Assembly: GCF_002081715.1 (NCBI RefSeq)
Contig: NZ_MUKP01000034.1
Span: forward strand, 1-54,740
DNA: 54,740 nt
From: Nocardia donostiensis
GTDB lineage: Bacteria; Actinomycetota; Actinomycetes; Mycobacteriales; Mycobacteriaceae
Direction of reading: 5' to 3'
The position numbers were made by a program, and so were the translations under genes. Numbering within the stretch: the first letter of the stretch is position 1; each line of letters opens with the position of its first letter. This document shows positions 26,377 through 35,042 of the stretch, piece after piece. The notes below the pieces were generated by a model. That model saw nothing but the letters and a program-made list of their open reading frames with translations, made no database searches and was not told the origin of the DNA.

Positions 26377-27400
26377 CCCCGAGCAGGTCCCAGCTCCACG
26401 TCACTATTCGACTTACGAACAGTGAGCCTTTTTGTACCGAAACGAAACAGTGCGGTTGTCACCAGCACGAGGGCATCGTCGTTGATTGTCGACTCGCAGT
26501 CGGTCACCACCGACCGTTTCAGATCACCAACGATAGTATGTCGACCACTATGACCACGCTTTTTGGCATTCTGATCGCTCCCTGGAAGATTGCCCACTTA
26601 TTCTAGTACTGCAACGACACTCGGGCTGGTTGGTTCTGGTAGATCTTTGGTGCGGTGTTGGTTCCTGCTGTGGCCGAGTTGGAACCGTTGATGGTCGGGG
26701 TCGCGGCACTCGTAGAACGCGGCGTGCCTGAGGAATCCGCGCGGGTCGTCGTGTCGGCGCGGCTCCACCAGGTGGCAAAGCGGGGTTCCAGTACGTGGGG
26801 GGTGGGGGCCGGGCACGGCCGCCGCGGGCATAGCTGCAGAGATCGCGGCGGTGAACCGAGCGGTGAGCGTGTGCACCAGCTCGGTGATTGCCGCTGGGTC
26901 AGGGATATCGGTGCCGGTGGTGAAGGCAGCGATCTCCGGGACGCGTAGCAGATCGTCGGTGTGCCGGTCGATGTCGTTGGTGGGCACACTGGTGCAATGG
27001 CCCTGCGCGAGCTCGACGAACTCCCCCGGTCGACCACAGAATCGAATCCACCTTCGCCACAGTGCGTTTGCGACCCGCGTCACCAAGGGGCCCGGCTCGC
27101 GCGGCGCAACGGCATTCAAGCTGATCGAGGCCCGCCCACGCCCGCTGGCGCGCCGTCAACGCCCCGCACCTGGTCGCCCTCGTCCGGGGCCGGAGCGGTT
27201 TTCGACAAGGGTCGGCTCGTCGAACGCCACCGGAGCATCTAACCAGAAGGATGCGGCCTGAAACAGCGGCGAGATGACAGGATGCCGGGGATTTCCGGAC
27301 GGCGTTCAGGACGCTCATTCGTACAGGGTGGCCGCAGCAAGGGCACGCGTTTTCCAGCCCTGTGGAGATCGGCCGAAGGGCCCGCCATCGGAGTACATCC
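26377..27400. other. Unresolved interval, probably mobile-element debris
   Basis: No complete gene is supported. On the minus strand 26600-27119 contains coding-like text (GEFVELAQGHCTSVPTNDID, TDIPDPAAITELVHTLTARF). In a second frame it ends PKIYQNQPARVSLQY at 26603-26605, whose stop lies in a CTAG. Further up LDAPVAFDEPTLVENRSG is seen. The pieces shift frames and I do not recognise the family. The CTAG boundary and the IS630 relic next door suggest an old insertion. Confidence 0.35.
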
Positions 27401-27731
27401 CCCGTGCATCGCACCGAGTTCGATCTCCACCTGATCTGCGATAACTACCGGCGGTGAAGAAAGGTTACTGCGTCACCCGCGTTTCCACGTGCACTTCCCC
27501 CGGCCTCGGCGAGCTGGCTCAACCTCGTCGAACGCTGATTCGCCGAGCTGACCAACCGCAAGCTACGCCGCTCGGCGCACCGCAGCCTCACCGAACACAA
27601 AGCCGACGTCCAGGCCTGGATCAACGCCTGGAACGCCAACCCGAAACCATTCGTCTGGACCAAAACCGCCGACGACATCCTCGAAAATACTCGCCGCCTA
27701 ATGCCAACGAATCAACAACTCACGACACTAG
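27400..27731 (+). mobile_element. IS630-family transposase C-terminal relic
   Basis: The plus strand reads RTEFDLHLICDNY, a stop, FHVHF after a shift, then ASWLNLVER, a TGA in place of Trp, FAELTNRKLRRSAHRS, VQAWINAWNANPKPFVWTK and TADDILENTRRL. This is the catalytic tail of an IS630 subgroup different from the relic at 23075-23535. It ends at a CTAG (27728-27731), the preferred target of IS630 elements, inside the palindrome GACACTAGTGTC. At least two stops or shifts make it dead. Confidence 0.78.
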
Positions 27732-29392
27732 TGTCCCGTACGTTCTTTTCGTAGGAGGTACCGCTGGATCTTGCCCGAGGGCGTCTTGGGCAGTTCGTCG
27801 ACGAAGTGCACCCTGCGTGGGAACGCGTGGGCGGCGAAGTTCTTCTTGACAAAGTCCTGCAGCTCGGAAACCTTGTCGTCGCCCCTTTCCTCCCTGTCGC
27901 GGAGCACCACATAGGCCTCGAGCACTTCGCCTGCGAGGTCGTCGGGCACTCCGATGACGGCGGACTCGTCGACGTCAGGGTGGTTGGAGAGCACACTCTC
28001 GACGTCGAACGGCCCAATGCGGTAGCCGGACATGATGATGACGTCGTCGTCACGGCTGGAGAAGAAGTAAAAGCCGTCGTCGTCCAGCTTCGCCGCGTCG
28101 CCGGTGTAGTACCAGCGTCCGTCGGCGCTGAAGCGCTCGGCAGTCTTCTCGCGAGCCTCGTAGTAGCCGGTGAACCACATCAACGGACTGTTCTCTACAT
28201 CGATCGCGACGCGCCCGAGCTCGCCGACCGGCACCGAGACGGCCGCGCCGGCGGCCAGCACGGCGCAACTCCACCCTGGCAACGGTCGACCCATGGATCC
28301 CGGGCGCAGGTCCTGACGAAGCGAGTCGTGCCACGGGTTGATGATGAACATGCCGTGTTCGGTCTGGCCGTACTGGTCACGCACTTCGCAGCCGAACTGC
28401 TCGATCGACCAGTCGATTACTTCTGGTGTGAGCGGCTCCCCTGCCGACGAGGCGCGTCGCAGAGTAAGGCCGGGCGGCGCGACGTCAGCCTTGCTACGCA
28501 TGGTTCGGTAAACGGTCGGCGCGGCAGCGAAGTTGGCGACCCCGAAGCGCTGGAGCACCGCAAACGCGAGCTCCGGGGAATAGCGGGCGTGCAGCAGCAG
28601 GCTGCGCCGACCCACGGCGAGCGGTCCGAGAACACCGTAGTAGAGGCCGTACGCCCAGCCAGGGTCCGCGGCGTTCCAAAAGACATCCTCGACCTGGACG
28701 TCGAGACCGATCTCAATGTACTGGTGGAATGCGGCGAGCGCCCGCACCGGCACGACGACGCCCTTCGGATTGCCCGTGGTCCCGGAGGTGAACAGCATGA
28801 CGATCCCGGCATCAGGCCCGGTGGCGACGGCCAGGAATCCCGGCTCCTCCGCGTCGGCGAAGGTTCTCAGGTCGAGATCGCCCTCCTGCGCTGAGGGGCA
28901 CCGGTCGAGTCCGGCGACGACGACCGGCAGCGAGGTATCAGCGAGCTTCTCCCGCTGATCGGCATCGGTGACGATCAGCTTCGCGTCACCACCGTTCAAC
29001 CGCATCTCGATCGCCGGCCACGCGAACGCAGTGAACAGCGGCATGTGCACCGCACCCAGGCGCCAGATACCGACAAGGGTGAACACGAAGTCGGCCGACT
29101 TCGCCATCAGCGTGGCCACCCGATCACCAACGCCCACACCGAGCCGGGACAGCGCCGCGGCGATCTTCTCCGACTCCGTGCGCAGCTCGCCGAAGGTGAT
29201 GTCCCTGCTCGACAGATCGCTCTCGATGATCGTGAACGCGACGTTTTCGGGCGGGTGCCGGTCGCAGATGAGGTCCGCGGTGCAGGCGTCAGGACTGGCA
29301 TAGATCCCGAGCAGCGCCTCGGGATCTAGCGGCGGGGGCGAGATTGCAACGTTCGAGGTCAAAACCTCTGAAGCATCAGACGTATCTCTCAC
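27728..29392 (-). CDS. Acyl-CoA synthetase (AMP-binding, medium-chain/acetyl-CoA-synthetase-like)
   Basis: From GTG 29392 (TTG 29407 is possible) the protein has 554 residues. The ATP/AMP signature is MLFTSGTTGNPKGVVVPVRA; YGQTEHGMF is motif A5, WYYTGDAAKLDDDG A7 and YRIGPFDVE A8. The catalytic Lys is in PKTPSGKIQRYLLR, close to the end. It activates a carboxylic acid to its CoA thioester through the adenylate. Last gene of the minus-strand acyl-CoA cluster. Its TAG stop (27730-27728) lies in the CTAG bordering an IS630 relic, so the last residues may have been altered by insertion. Confidence 0.9.
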   Translation of the reverse strand: MRDTSDASEVLTSNVAISPPPLDPEALLGIYASPDACTADLICDRHPPENVAFTIIESDLSSRDITFGELRTESEKIAAALSRLGVGVGDRVATLMAKSADFVFTLVGIWRLGAVHMPLFTAFAWPAIEMRLNGGDAKLIVTDADQREKLADTSLPVVVAGLDRCPSAQEGDLDLRTFADAEEPGFLAVATGPDAGIVMLFTSGTTGNPKGVVVPVRALAAFHQYIEIGLDVQVEDVFWNAADPGWAYGLYYGVLGPLAVGRRSLLLHARYSPELAFAVLQRFGVANFAAAPTVYRTMRSKADVAPPGLTLRRASSAGEPLTPEVIDWSIEQFGCEVRDQYGQTEHGMFIINPWHDSLRQDLRPGSMGRPLPGWSCAVLAAGAAVSVPVGELGRVAIDVENSPLMWFTGYYEAREKTAERFSADGRWYYTGDAAKLDDDGFYFFSSRDDDVIIMSGYRIGPFDVESVLSNHPDVDESAVIGVPDDLAGEVLEAYVVLRDREERGDDKVSELQDFVKKNFAAHAFPRRVHFVDELPKTPSGKIQRYLLRKERTGH

Positions 29393-29539
29393 GAGATTCT
29401 CTTCCAATCCGGATAATCGACAAGGATATAGAGCAGCCGTTCACGCACCAAACGTAGGCTCGACGAGCGGCAGAGCCTCATCGGTTACACCGACGTAGCC
29501 GTCTGTGCAAGGCAGGTGATTCGGACCGGCGCCCCGGCC

Positions 29540-30718
29540 TCAGAGTTTCTCGATGATGGTGGTGTTGGCTGTGCCGTGGGCTTCGCAGATGGTTTGCAGG
29601 CCGTATCGTTTGCCACTGCGTTCGAGCTCGCAGAGCAGATCGGTGAGCATGCGGGCGCCGGTCGATCCGAGCGGGTGACCGATCGCTATGGAGCCTCCGT
29701 TGACGTTGAGTTTGTCGTCTGGAATGTTGAATTCGCGTTGGAACATCAACGGCACTCCCGCGAACGCCTCGTTTACTTCGAATAGATCGATATCATCGAC
29801 GTTCATCCCGGACCGGTCGAGCGCCTTGCGGGTGGAATCCAGAATTGCCGTGAACTGAATGACGGGGTCGGATGCTGCTACTGAATGAATGACGAACCGA
29901 GCCCGGGGCGTCAGACCATTCGCCTCGGCGAAGGAGCGCTCGGCGATCAGCAGCGCCGCCGCGCCATCGCTGAGCTGAGAGGAGTTCGCCGCCGTGGTTC
30001 GCCCGCCCTCGGCGAAAACAGGCGTCAAATGCGACATCTTGTCCGGGTCGAGCTCTGCACGAATGCCCTCGTCCTCGGTGACCGGCTCGCTGGTGTCATC
30101 GAACGGGTCACGGACCATAGAGACCATCTGTTTCCGAAAGCGGCCGTCCCGGGTGGCGGCGTACGCACGTACGTGACTCCGGCGACTGAACTCGTCCAAC
30201 TCCTCACGAGTGAGATCGAACCGAGTATTCATCAACTCGCTCGACGGCCCTTGCACCATGAGCTCACCGTTATAACGGGCGAGCTCCCTCGGAGAGTAGT
30301 GCGGCCCCAGCGGCGCTCCCGGCCTCAGCGACGCCGGGAGCGGCATCTGCGACATCGACTCGACACCGCACGCGATGACGAGATCATAGGAACCCGCGGC
30401 AACACCGTGTGCCGCGAATGTCACGGCTTGCTGGGCCGAACCACACTGCCGATCGACCGTAACGGCCGGTACGGATTCCGGCAGTCCCGCGGACAGCACC
30501 GCGTGGCGGCCGATGTTCGCACTCTGGTCGTGGGTCATGATACTGCCCGCGATCACATCGTCGATGCGAGCCGGGTCTATGCCAGTGCGAGCTACCAATT
30601 CACTCAACGTGTGGCCAAGCAGATCGGCGGGATGCCAGGCAGCAAGCGCGCCACCACGCTTCCCGACCGGCGTCCGGACGGCGCCCACGATGACGGGCTC
30701 ACGGGACGAGCTGCTCAT
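29540..30718 (-). CDS. Acetyl-CoA acyltransferase (thiolase)
   Basis: A 392-residue thiolase with AAGGAG nine bases before ATG 30718. The acyl-accepting Cys92 is in VTVDRQCGSAQQ. Other active-site motifs are LFEVNEAFAGVPL, GGSIAIGHPLGSTGAR and, at the C-terminus, ICEAHGTANTTI with the proton-shuttling Cys. It cleaves 3-ketoacyl-CoA with CoA to give acetyl-CoA or propionyl-CoA. With the crotonase and two ligases it completes most of a beta-oxidation route; no acyl-CoA dehydrogenase or hydroxyacyl-CoA dehydrogenase is in the window. Confidence 0.93.
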   Translation of the reverse strand: MSSSSREPVIVGAVRTPVGKRGGALAAWHPADLLGHTLSELVARTGIDPARIDDVIAGSIMTHDQSANIGRHAVLSAGLPESVPAVTVDRQCGSAQQAVTFAAHGVAAGSYDLVIACGVESMSQMPLPASLRPGAPLGPHYSPRELARYNGELMVQGPSSELMNTRFDLTREELDEFSRRSHVRAYAATRDGRFRKQMVSMVRDPFDDTSEPVTEDEGIRAELDPDKMSHLTPVFAEGGRTTAANSSQLSDGAAALLIAERSFAEANGLTPRARFVIHSVAASDPVIQFTAILDSTRKALDRSGMNVDDIDLFEVNEAFAGVPLMFQREFNIPDDKLNVNGGSIAIGHPLGSTGARMLTDLLCELERSGKRYGLQTICEAHGTANTTIIEKL

Positions 30719-30861
30719 AGATCAGACTCCTTGGTGAATGAAATGAATTGCCGTGCGAGCCCCTGTATCCGACAAGGCAAGCGGAATAACTTCGGCGCGG
30801 CTACCAGGTGGCCGCAGAGTGCGCGGAAAACTCTCTCGCGACCATCCCGGATCACCGTTGT

Positions 30862-30880
30862 CCCCCCCCCCAAAAAAAAA
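30862..30880. repeat. Homopolymer tract C10 followed by A9
   Basis: On the transcribed (minus) strand this is T9G10, in the 173-bp gap between crotonase and thiolase genes. The T run lies just after an imperfect hairpin (CTATCGA...TCGAATAG) spanning the crotonase stop, so it could act as a weak intrinsic terminator. Such tracts are also prone to slippage and to assembly error. Confidence 0.7.
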
Positions 30881-30891
30881 GAACTATTCGA

Positions 30892-31770
30892 TCATCGGCT
30901 CTTCGATAGATCTCGTATCATGTCGATTCCTCGAGGGTCGATTATGGAGCCGTGTCGGTGCAGGTTGTTGGCGTGCCCTGCGATGTGCCACCCGAAGGCA
31001 GTGTCGAGGGCGGATTCTTGACCTTGTGTTTTGAGAGCGCCGTTGACACTAGATTTCGCCAGCCGCAGGCCGTACGACGGCATCCGGCAGATTCGACGGG
31101 CCATATCGAGAGTGAACTCAGCGAGTTCGGAGTCGGGCACAACGTGGTTCACCATCCCGAGTCGGTGAGCCTCATCAGCGGACAGCGGTTCCCCGGTGAA
31201 GAGCATCTCTTTTGCTTTTCTCGGCCCGACTTCCCACCCGTGGAGGAAGTACTCCCCACCATTGAGACCGAACGCCACGACAGGGTCGGAGAAAAGAGCG
31301 GAGTCGCCTGCGATGATCAGATCCATCGGCCAGATGAGCATGAGCGCCCCGGCGATAGCGCGTCCGTGAACCTGGGCGATAGTGGGTTTGGGTAGGTCAC
31401 GCCAGCGACGACACATCCCCAGGTAGACTTCACATTCGAAGGCGTGGCGCCCTTCGACACCGGGCGCGCCGGAATCACTTTCAAGCGTGGCGACCGGACG
31501 GCCCGGGATGGCGGGATCCTCCTCGCGTAGATCGTGGCCTGCGGAGAAGTCGGGTCCATCACCGGTGAGGATGACGACCTTGATGTCCTCATCCTGGGCT
31601 GCTTTCATGAACATCTCATCCAGCTCGTAGAGCAGCTGAGTGTTCTGGGCATTTCTTTGAGAAGGGCGATCGAGCACTATCCGGGCCACTCCCTGCGCCG
31701 GGTTCTCGTAGCGCACCAGTGAGTGACTCCGGTGGCCGGTTCCATCGCTACCTTCAGCTGTACTGCTCAT
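30892..31770 (-). CDS. Enoyl-CoA hydratase/isomerase (crotonase) family protein
   Basis: A 292-residue crotonase. VVILTGDGPDFSAGHDLREE gives the first oxyanion-hole region and KPTIAQVHGRAIAGALMLIW the second. The trimerisation helix region (LSADEAHRLGMVNHVVPD) is also normal. The His in SAGHDL, where many have K or A, is common in actinobacterial paralogues. It hydrates or isomerises an unsaturated acyl-CoA. The ATG overlaps the upstream ligase stop (ATGA, 31767-31770), so the two are coupled. Confidence 0.92.
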   Translation of the reverse strand: MSSTAEGSDGTGHRSHSLVRYENPAQGVARIVLDRPSQRNAQNTQLLYELDEMFMKAAQDEDIKVVILTGDGPDFSAGHDLREEDPAIPGRPVATLESDSGAPGVEGRHAFECEVYLGMCRRWRDLPKPTIAQVHGRAIAGALMLIWPMDLIIAGDSALFSDPVVAFGLNGGEYFLHGWEVGPRKAKEMLFTGEPLSADEAHRLGMVNHVVPDSELAEFTLDMARRICRMPSYGLRLAKSSVNGALKTQGQESALDTAFGWHIAGHANNLHRHGSIIDPRGIDMIRDLSKSR

Positions 31771-33296
31771 GTGTTCGTCTCCGAATTTTCCCAGTACTTC
31801 TGTTTGAGCTTTCGTTTGAACAATTTCCCTGTATCTTCACGGGGAAGTTCATCTACGAACACCACTTTCCGAGGAACTTTGTAGCGCGCCAAATGGGATG
31901 AGACGTGCTCACGGATCTCGTTCTCATCGAGCTGGGCGCCGGGTACGGGCTGGACATAGCAGGCTAATGCCTCCCCCATATCGGGGTCGGGGATTCCGAA
32001 GACTGCAACGTCGGCCACTCGGGACAGGCGGCTGATGCACGCCTCGATTTCTGCGGGATAGATGTTGACGCCGCCAGAGACCACCATGTCGTTGAGCCGG
32101 TCGCTCAGATAGAGATAGCCGTCCTCGTCTTGATGGCCGATATCCCCGAGCGTGAGGTATCCATCTACCTCCATCCGGCGACGTTTGTCAGGATCACCGA
32201 TATAGGTGAAATCCGGCCAACCTGTGAAGTTTTTCCCGTAGACGACACCATCTTTACCAACAGGTACGGGATTCTTTTCGTCGTCGAGGATCCGAATATC
32301 CGCGTCAAGTATAGGCTTACCCACCGTCCCAGGGCGTTTCAGCGCTTCCTCGGAGTCACAGGCTGTCCAGGCACCGACCTCGGAGCCACCGTAGTACTCG
32401 TAAACAATCGCGCCGAGCCATTCGATCATGGACTCCTTGAGCTCGGGCGAGCACGGAGCCCCGGCGGTGACGACTGAATGCAAAGAGTCGGTATCGAAGC
32501 TGCTCCGAGTCGATTTCGGAAGCCGCAGCAGGCGCCTGAACATCGTCGGTACCAAATGGGCAGTGTTGGCGTGATGTCCATCAACGAGCCGGAGAAATTC
32601 TTCGGCATCGAAGCGGGGCATGATGATGAGCGACATCCCCAGGGCAGCAGCGAAGGTCGCGTAGACATTCGGTGCAGAGTGATAGAGCGGTGCCGGGACG
32701 ATCGCTGTTTCACCTGGCTTCAAGTGGTATAGGTCGGCGATGTTGCGCAAAGTTGTGGCGCGCAAATCCGGAGCGATCGGATCACGCAGTACTCCCTTGG
32801 CGCGCCCGGTCGTCCCGGACGTATAGATCACACTCATGGGTGCCGAGGGAGCCGGCTCGGTCCACGGTTCGAGCCGGTACCAATCCGAAAGGTTGACCGA
32901 CCGCCCGGTGGTTGGTGCATTGTCGAGCCCATACCAGCGACGAACCGCTTCCGGCACCTCGACCTCGACCAGAGTGATTTCGTCAGGCGTTCGGGCCTCT
33001 AGCGCTGGCATGAGATCGGTGTGGCCCACTGCGACAGTGGCTTTGCTGTCTCGGAGCACATGCTCGAGGTCGTCTCCGCTCCAGTGCCAATTAACGGGCA
33101 CCGGCGCCGCGCCGATCATCGCCGTCGCCAAGCAGAGCTCGAGAAAAGTGGTCTCGTTGCGCAAGTAGAGGACCACTCGATCCCCGGCCCCGACTCCGGC
33201 GTTGTGCAGTCCGGTCGCCAGCTGCGAGGCACGATACTTGACCTCGGCCAGTGAGCGCCGTTCGTCACCACACTGAACATAGGGATCTGCTGTCAT
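31767..33296 (-). CDS. AMP-dependent acyl-CoA ligase (fatty-acid/aromatic-acid type)
   Basis: A 509-residue ANL-superfamily ligase with AAAGGAA before ATG 33296. MSVIYTSGTTGRAKGVLRDP is the P-loop motif, YEYYGGSEVGAWT A5, YLTLGDIGHQDEDGYLYLSD A7 with RLNDMVVSGGVNIYP A8. The catalytic Lys is in LPREDTGKLFKRKL. It makes a CoA ester for the downstream crotonase and thiolase. It differs in subfamily from the synthetase at 27728-29392, suggesting that starting acid and a later intermediate are activated separately. Confidence 0.92.
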   Translation of the reverse strand: MTADPYVQCGDERRSLAEVKYRASQLATGLHNAGVGAGDRVVLYLRNETTFLELCLATAMIGAAPVPVNWHWSGDDLEHVLRDSKATVAVGHTDLMPALEARTPDEITLVEVEVPEAVRRWYGLDNAPTTGRSVNLSDWYRLEPWTEPAPSAPMSVIYTSGTTGRAKGVLRDPIAPDLRATTLRNIADLYHLKPGETAIVPAPLYHSAPNVYATFAAALGMSLIIMPRFDAEEFLRLVDGHHANTAHLVPTMFRRLLRLPKSTRSSFDTDSLHSVVTAGAPCSPELKESMIEWLGAIVYEYYGGSEVGAWTACDSEEALKRPGTVGKPILDADIRILDDEKNPVPVGKDGVVYGKNFTGWPDFTYIGDPDKRRRMEVDGYLTLGDIGHQDEDGYLYLSDRLNDMVVSGGVNIYPAEIEACISRLSRVADVAVFGIPDPDMGEALACYVQPVPGAQLDENEIREHVSSHLARYKVPRKVVFVDELPREDTGKLFKRKLKQKYWENSETNT

Positions 33297-33333
33297 CGCT
33301 TGTTGTTCCTTTGCCCGGACGTCATATGGGTAC

Positions 33334-34326
33334 TCAGTGGAAATCGCTTGCGACCGGGGTGAACGGGAGTCGCCGAGCCCATTCCACCATCGCCCTGCCC
33401 AGGAGTTCGTCGAAGCTTTGCCCTTCGGTCACCGCGATCTGTTCCACGTCTTCGAGAACCTTCGGAGGCATGTCTTCCACCGGTCGGCCCGCGTACTCTG
33501 CCCACTTCTGTGTCATGTTCCTGAACTGGCGCGTCGTATACGGCGCACCGATCACATTGGCTGGATCAGCCATCGCCTCTTCTGAGGTGATGAACTCCAC
33601 ACCTTGCCGACGTAATGCCGCGCAGATTCGACCGATTGTCGCGCCGGCGACTGCGGTGCCGTGAATGAGCATGATCTGGGGCGGAACGCGGCCGATCGCC
33701 TCCCGGATAGCGCGCACTTGCCGACGGATCTGATCAAGGGCCGTATCGACGAGAAGAGATTCCACCGTATCCTGCGCCTCCCGGTCACCGTTGGCGAGGG
33801 CGCGGTGGTGGGCTGCCATGAACTGTGCGTCGTAGAACCACAAGGTCACCGGATTCGACAGAAAACCGGTCTTGGTCAGATGCGTCTGGACAGACAGGGT
33901 CTTGTCGAACTGGTCCCCCTCCATCCCGAACGAGTAACGGAAATAACGCGTGGGAGACGCCTCGATCCAACGGTTGAGTATCTTCTCGCTCGCCTCTACG
34001 TCACGGATATAGGTGTCAACATCGAGCCAATTGAGACTGATGTGTTGATGGGTGTGATTCCCGACGTAATGCCCCGCTGCCATCCAGTCGTCGAGAACGT
34101 CGAGATACTCAGGATTCTCATCGGTCGGCGCCGTACTGCTGAAGGAATACACGCCGGGCACCTCATGCTCCGCGAATGCGTCGATCATTGCTTTCGCGAT
34201 ACGCTGGGGACCGTATCCGGGCGGGAACGGAATTCCCGTCCACTGGAACTGGTCATCCACGGTGACGGCCAGCTTCAAACCTTTCAACGGGTCATCAACA
34301 GTCTGAGTAGGCGGTGGGTTCGACAT
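33334..34326 (-). CDS. Polysaccharide deacetylase (NodB)-fold hydrolase
   Basis: A 330-residue protein with GGAAAGGAC before ATG 34326. KLAVTVDDQFQW supplies the catalytic/metal Asp pair and YVGNHTHQHISLNWL the metal-binding HxxxH of the NodB fold; RYFRYSFGMEGD and PQIMLIHGTAV fit later motifs. There is no signal peptide, unlike wall-modifying deacetylases. First in the acyl-CoA cluster, it more likely acts in the cytoplasm on a small substrate (amide, imide or ester), as PuuE-type relatives do. That role is inference from context. Confidence 0.8.
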   Translation of the reverse strand: MSNPPPTQTVDDPLKGLKLAVTVDDQFQWTGIPFPPGYGPQRIAKAMIDAFAEHEVPGVYSFSSTAPTDENPEYLDVLDDWMAAGHYVGNHTHQHISLNWLDVDTYIRDVEASEKILNRWIEASPTRYFRYSFGMEGDQFDKTLSVQTHLTKTGFLSNPVTLWFYDAQFMAAHHRALANGDREAQDTVESLLVDTALDQIRRQVRAIREAIGRVPPQIMLIHGTAVAGATIGRICAALRRQGVEFITSEEAMADPANVIGAPYTTRQFRNMTQKWAEYAGRPVEDMPPKVLEDVEQIAVTEGQSFDELLGRAMVEWARRLPFTPVASDFH

Positions 34327-34579
34327 CTTTGGGTGTCCTTTCCTTATGTGACCCCATCATCGTTATTCCGTGATGTGGAGCACACAATATGCATTCAACC
34401 CATTTCGATATGTGTCGAGGCCACATAGACCCTTCAAGCCCTCGTTTGCGCTGGCGTCGAGCGACCCTGCGCCGCGGCGGGACCAGCACGCTGTGCCGCG
34501 ACGGGCATGGGTGAACACCCTGGTATGGCGGGCCGGGTTCGCTGTATCACGGCCACAGCCTGAGGCCCCACGTCGGCGA

Positions 34580-34920
34580 CACTGTGCACCTGCCTGCCGC
34601 ACGCACCGCGCGCCCGCGCGACGCGCTCGGCGCAGCGGACCGGGCACCGGTACCTGATCGTGGCCGACACCCTGGTCTCGAGCGACCGGCTCGCCACCGA
34701 CCGCACCTACGGCTCGGGCAACACGACGCGACAGCGTGAACGTGTAGGTCATTGCGACAACTGGTGGAGACATCGTGCGAGCCTCGCCGACCTGCCCGTC
34801 AGCATCGACGACACGAAAGCGGCGCGGATCCGGCGGATCTCCTACGCGGTCTCGACGGACACGCCGAGCCCAACTGGAACACGGCACAGCCAACGGAAAC
34901 TCGAGTGGTGCCCTGATCAG
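34580..34920 (+). mobile_element. Degenerate IS5-type transposase fragment
   Basis: One plus frame reads HRYLIVADTLVSSDRLATDR and TYGSGNTTRQR, resembling the IS5/DDE_4 stretch (DGTL...DR.A.D..YYSGKH). It then reads RASLADLPVSIDDTKAARIR, resembling LPGS.HD.KA. Key residues are changed and no ends are visible. The relic lies between the acyl-CoA cluster and its probable regulator. Rest of 34327-35042: nothing seen. Confidence 0.4.
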
Positions 34921-35042
34921 CCCCCGCTCGTCCACACCATCCGCACCCCGTGGCCCACGAAGGCCAGGCCGCGGCAAAATGATGAGATCGGCACTCATTC
35001 GAAACGTTGATTGCTACTGCGCAGATCAGCCATAGTGGGACG

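Noticed and set aside
27205..27414. Minus-strand frame resembling a transposase N-terminus
   Set aside because: Fragments are too short and shifted to assign to a family; folded into the unresolved interval entry.
34363..34998. Minus-strand 211-residue frame upstream of the deacetylase-like gene
   Set aside because: Arg/Gly/Ala-rich shadow with no domain; the plus strand carries IS5-like text instead.
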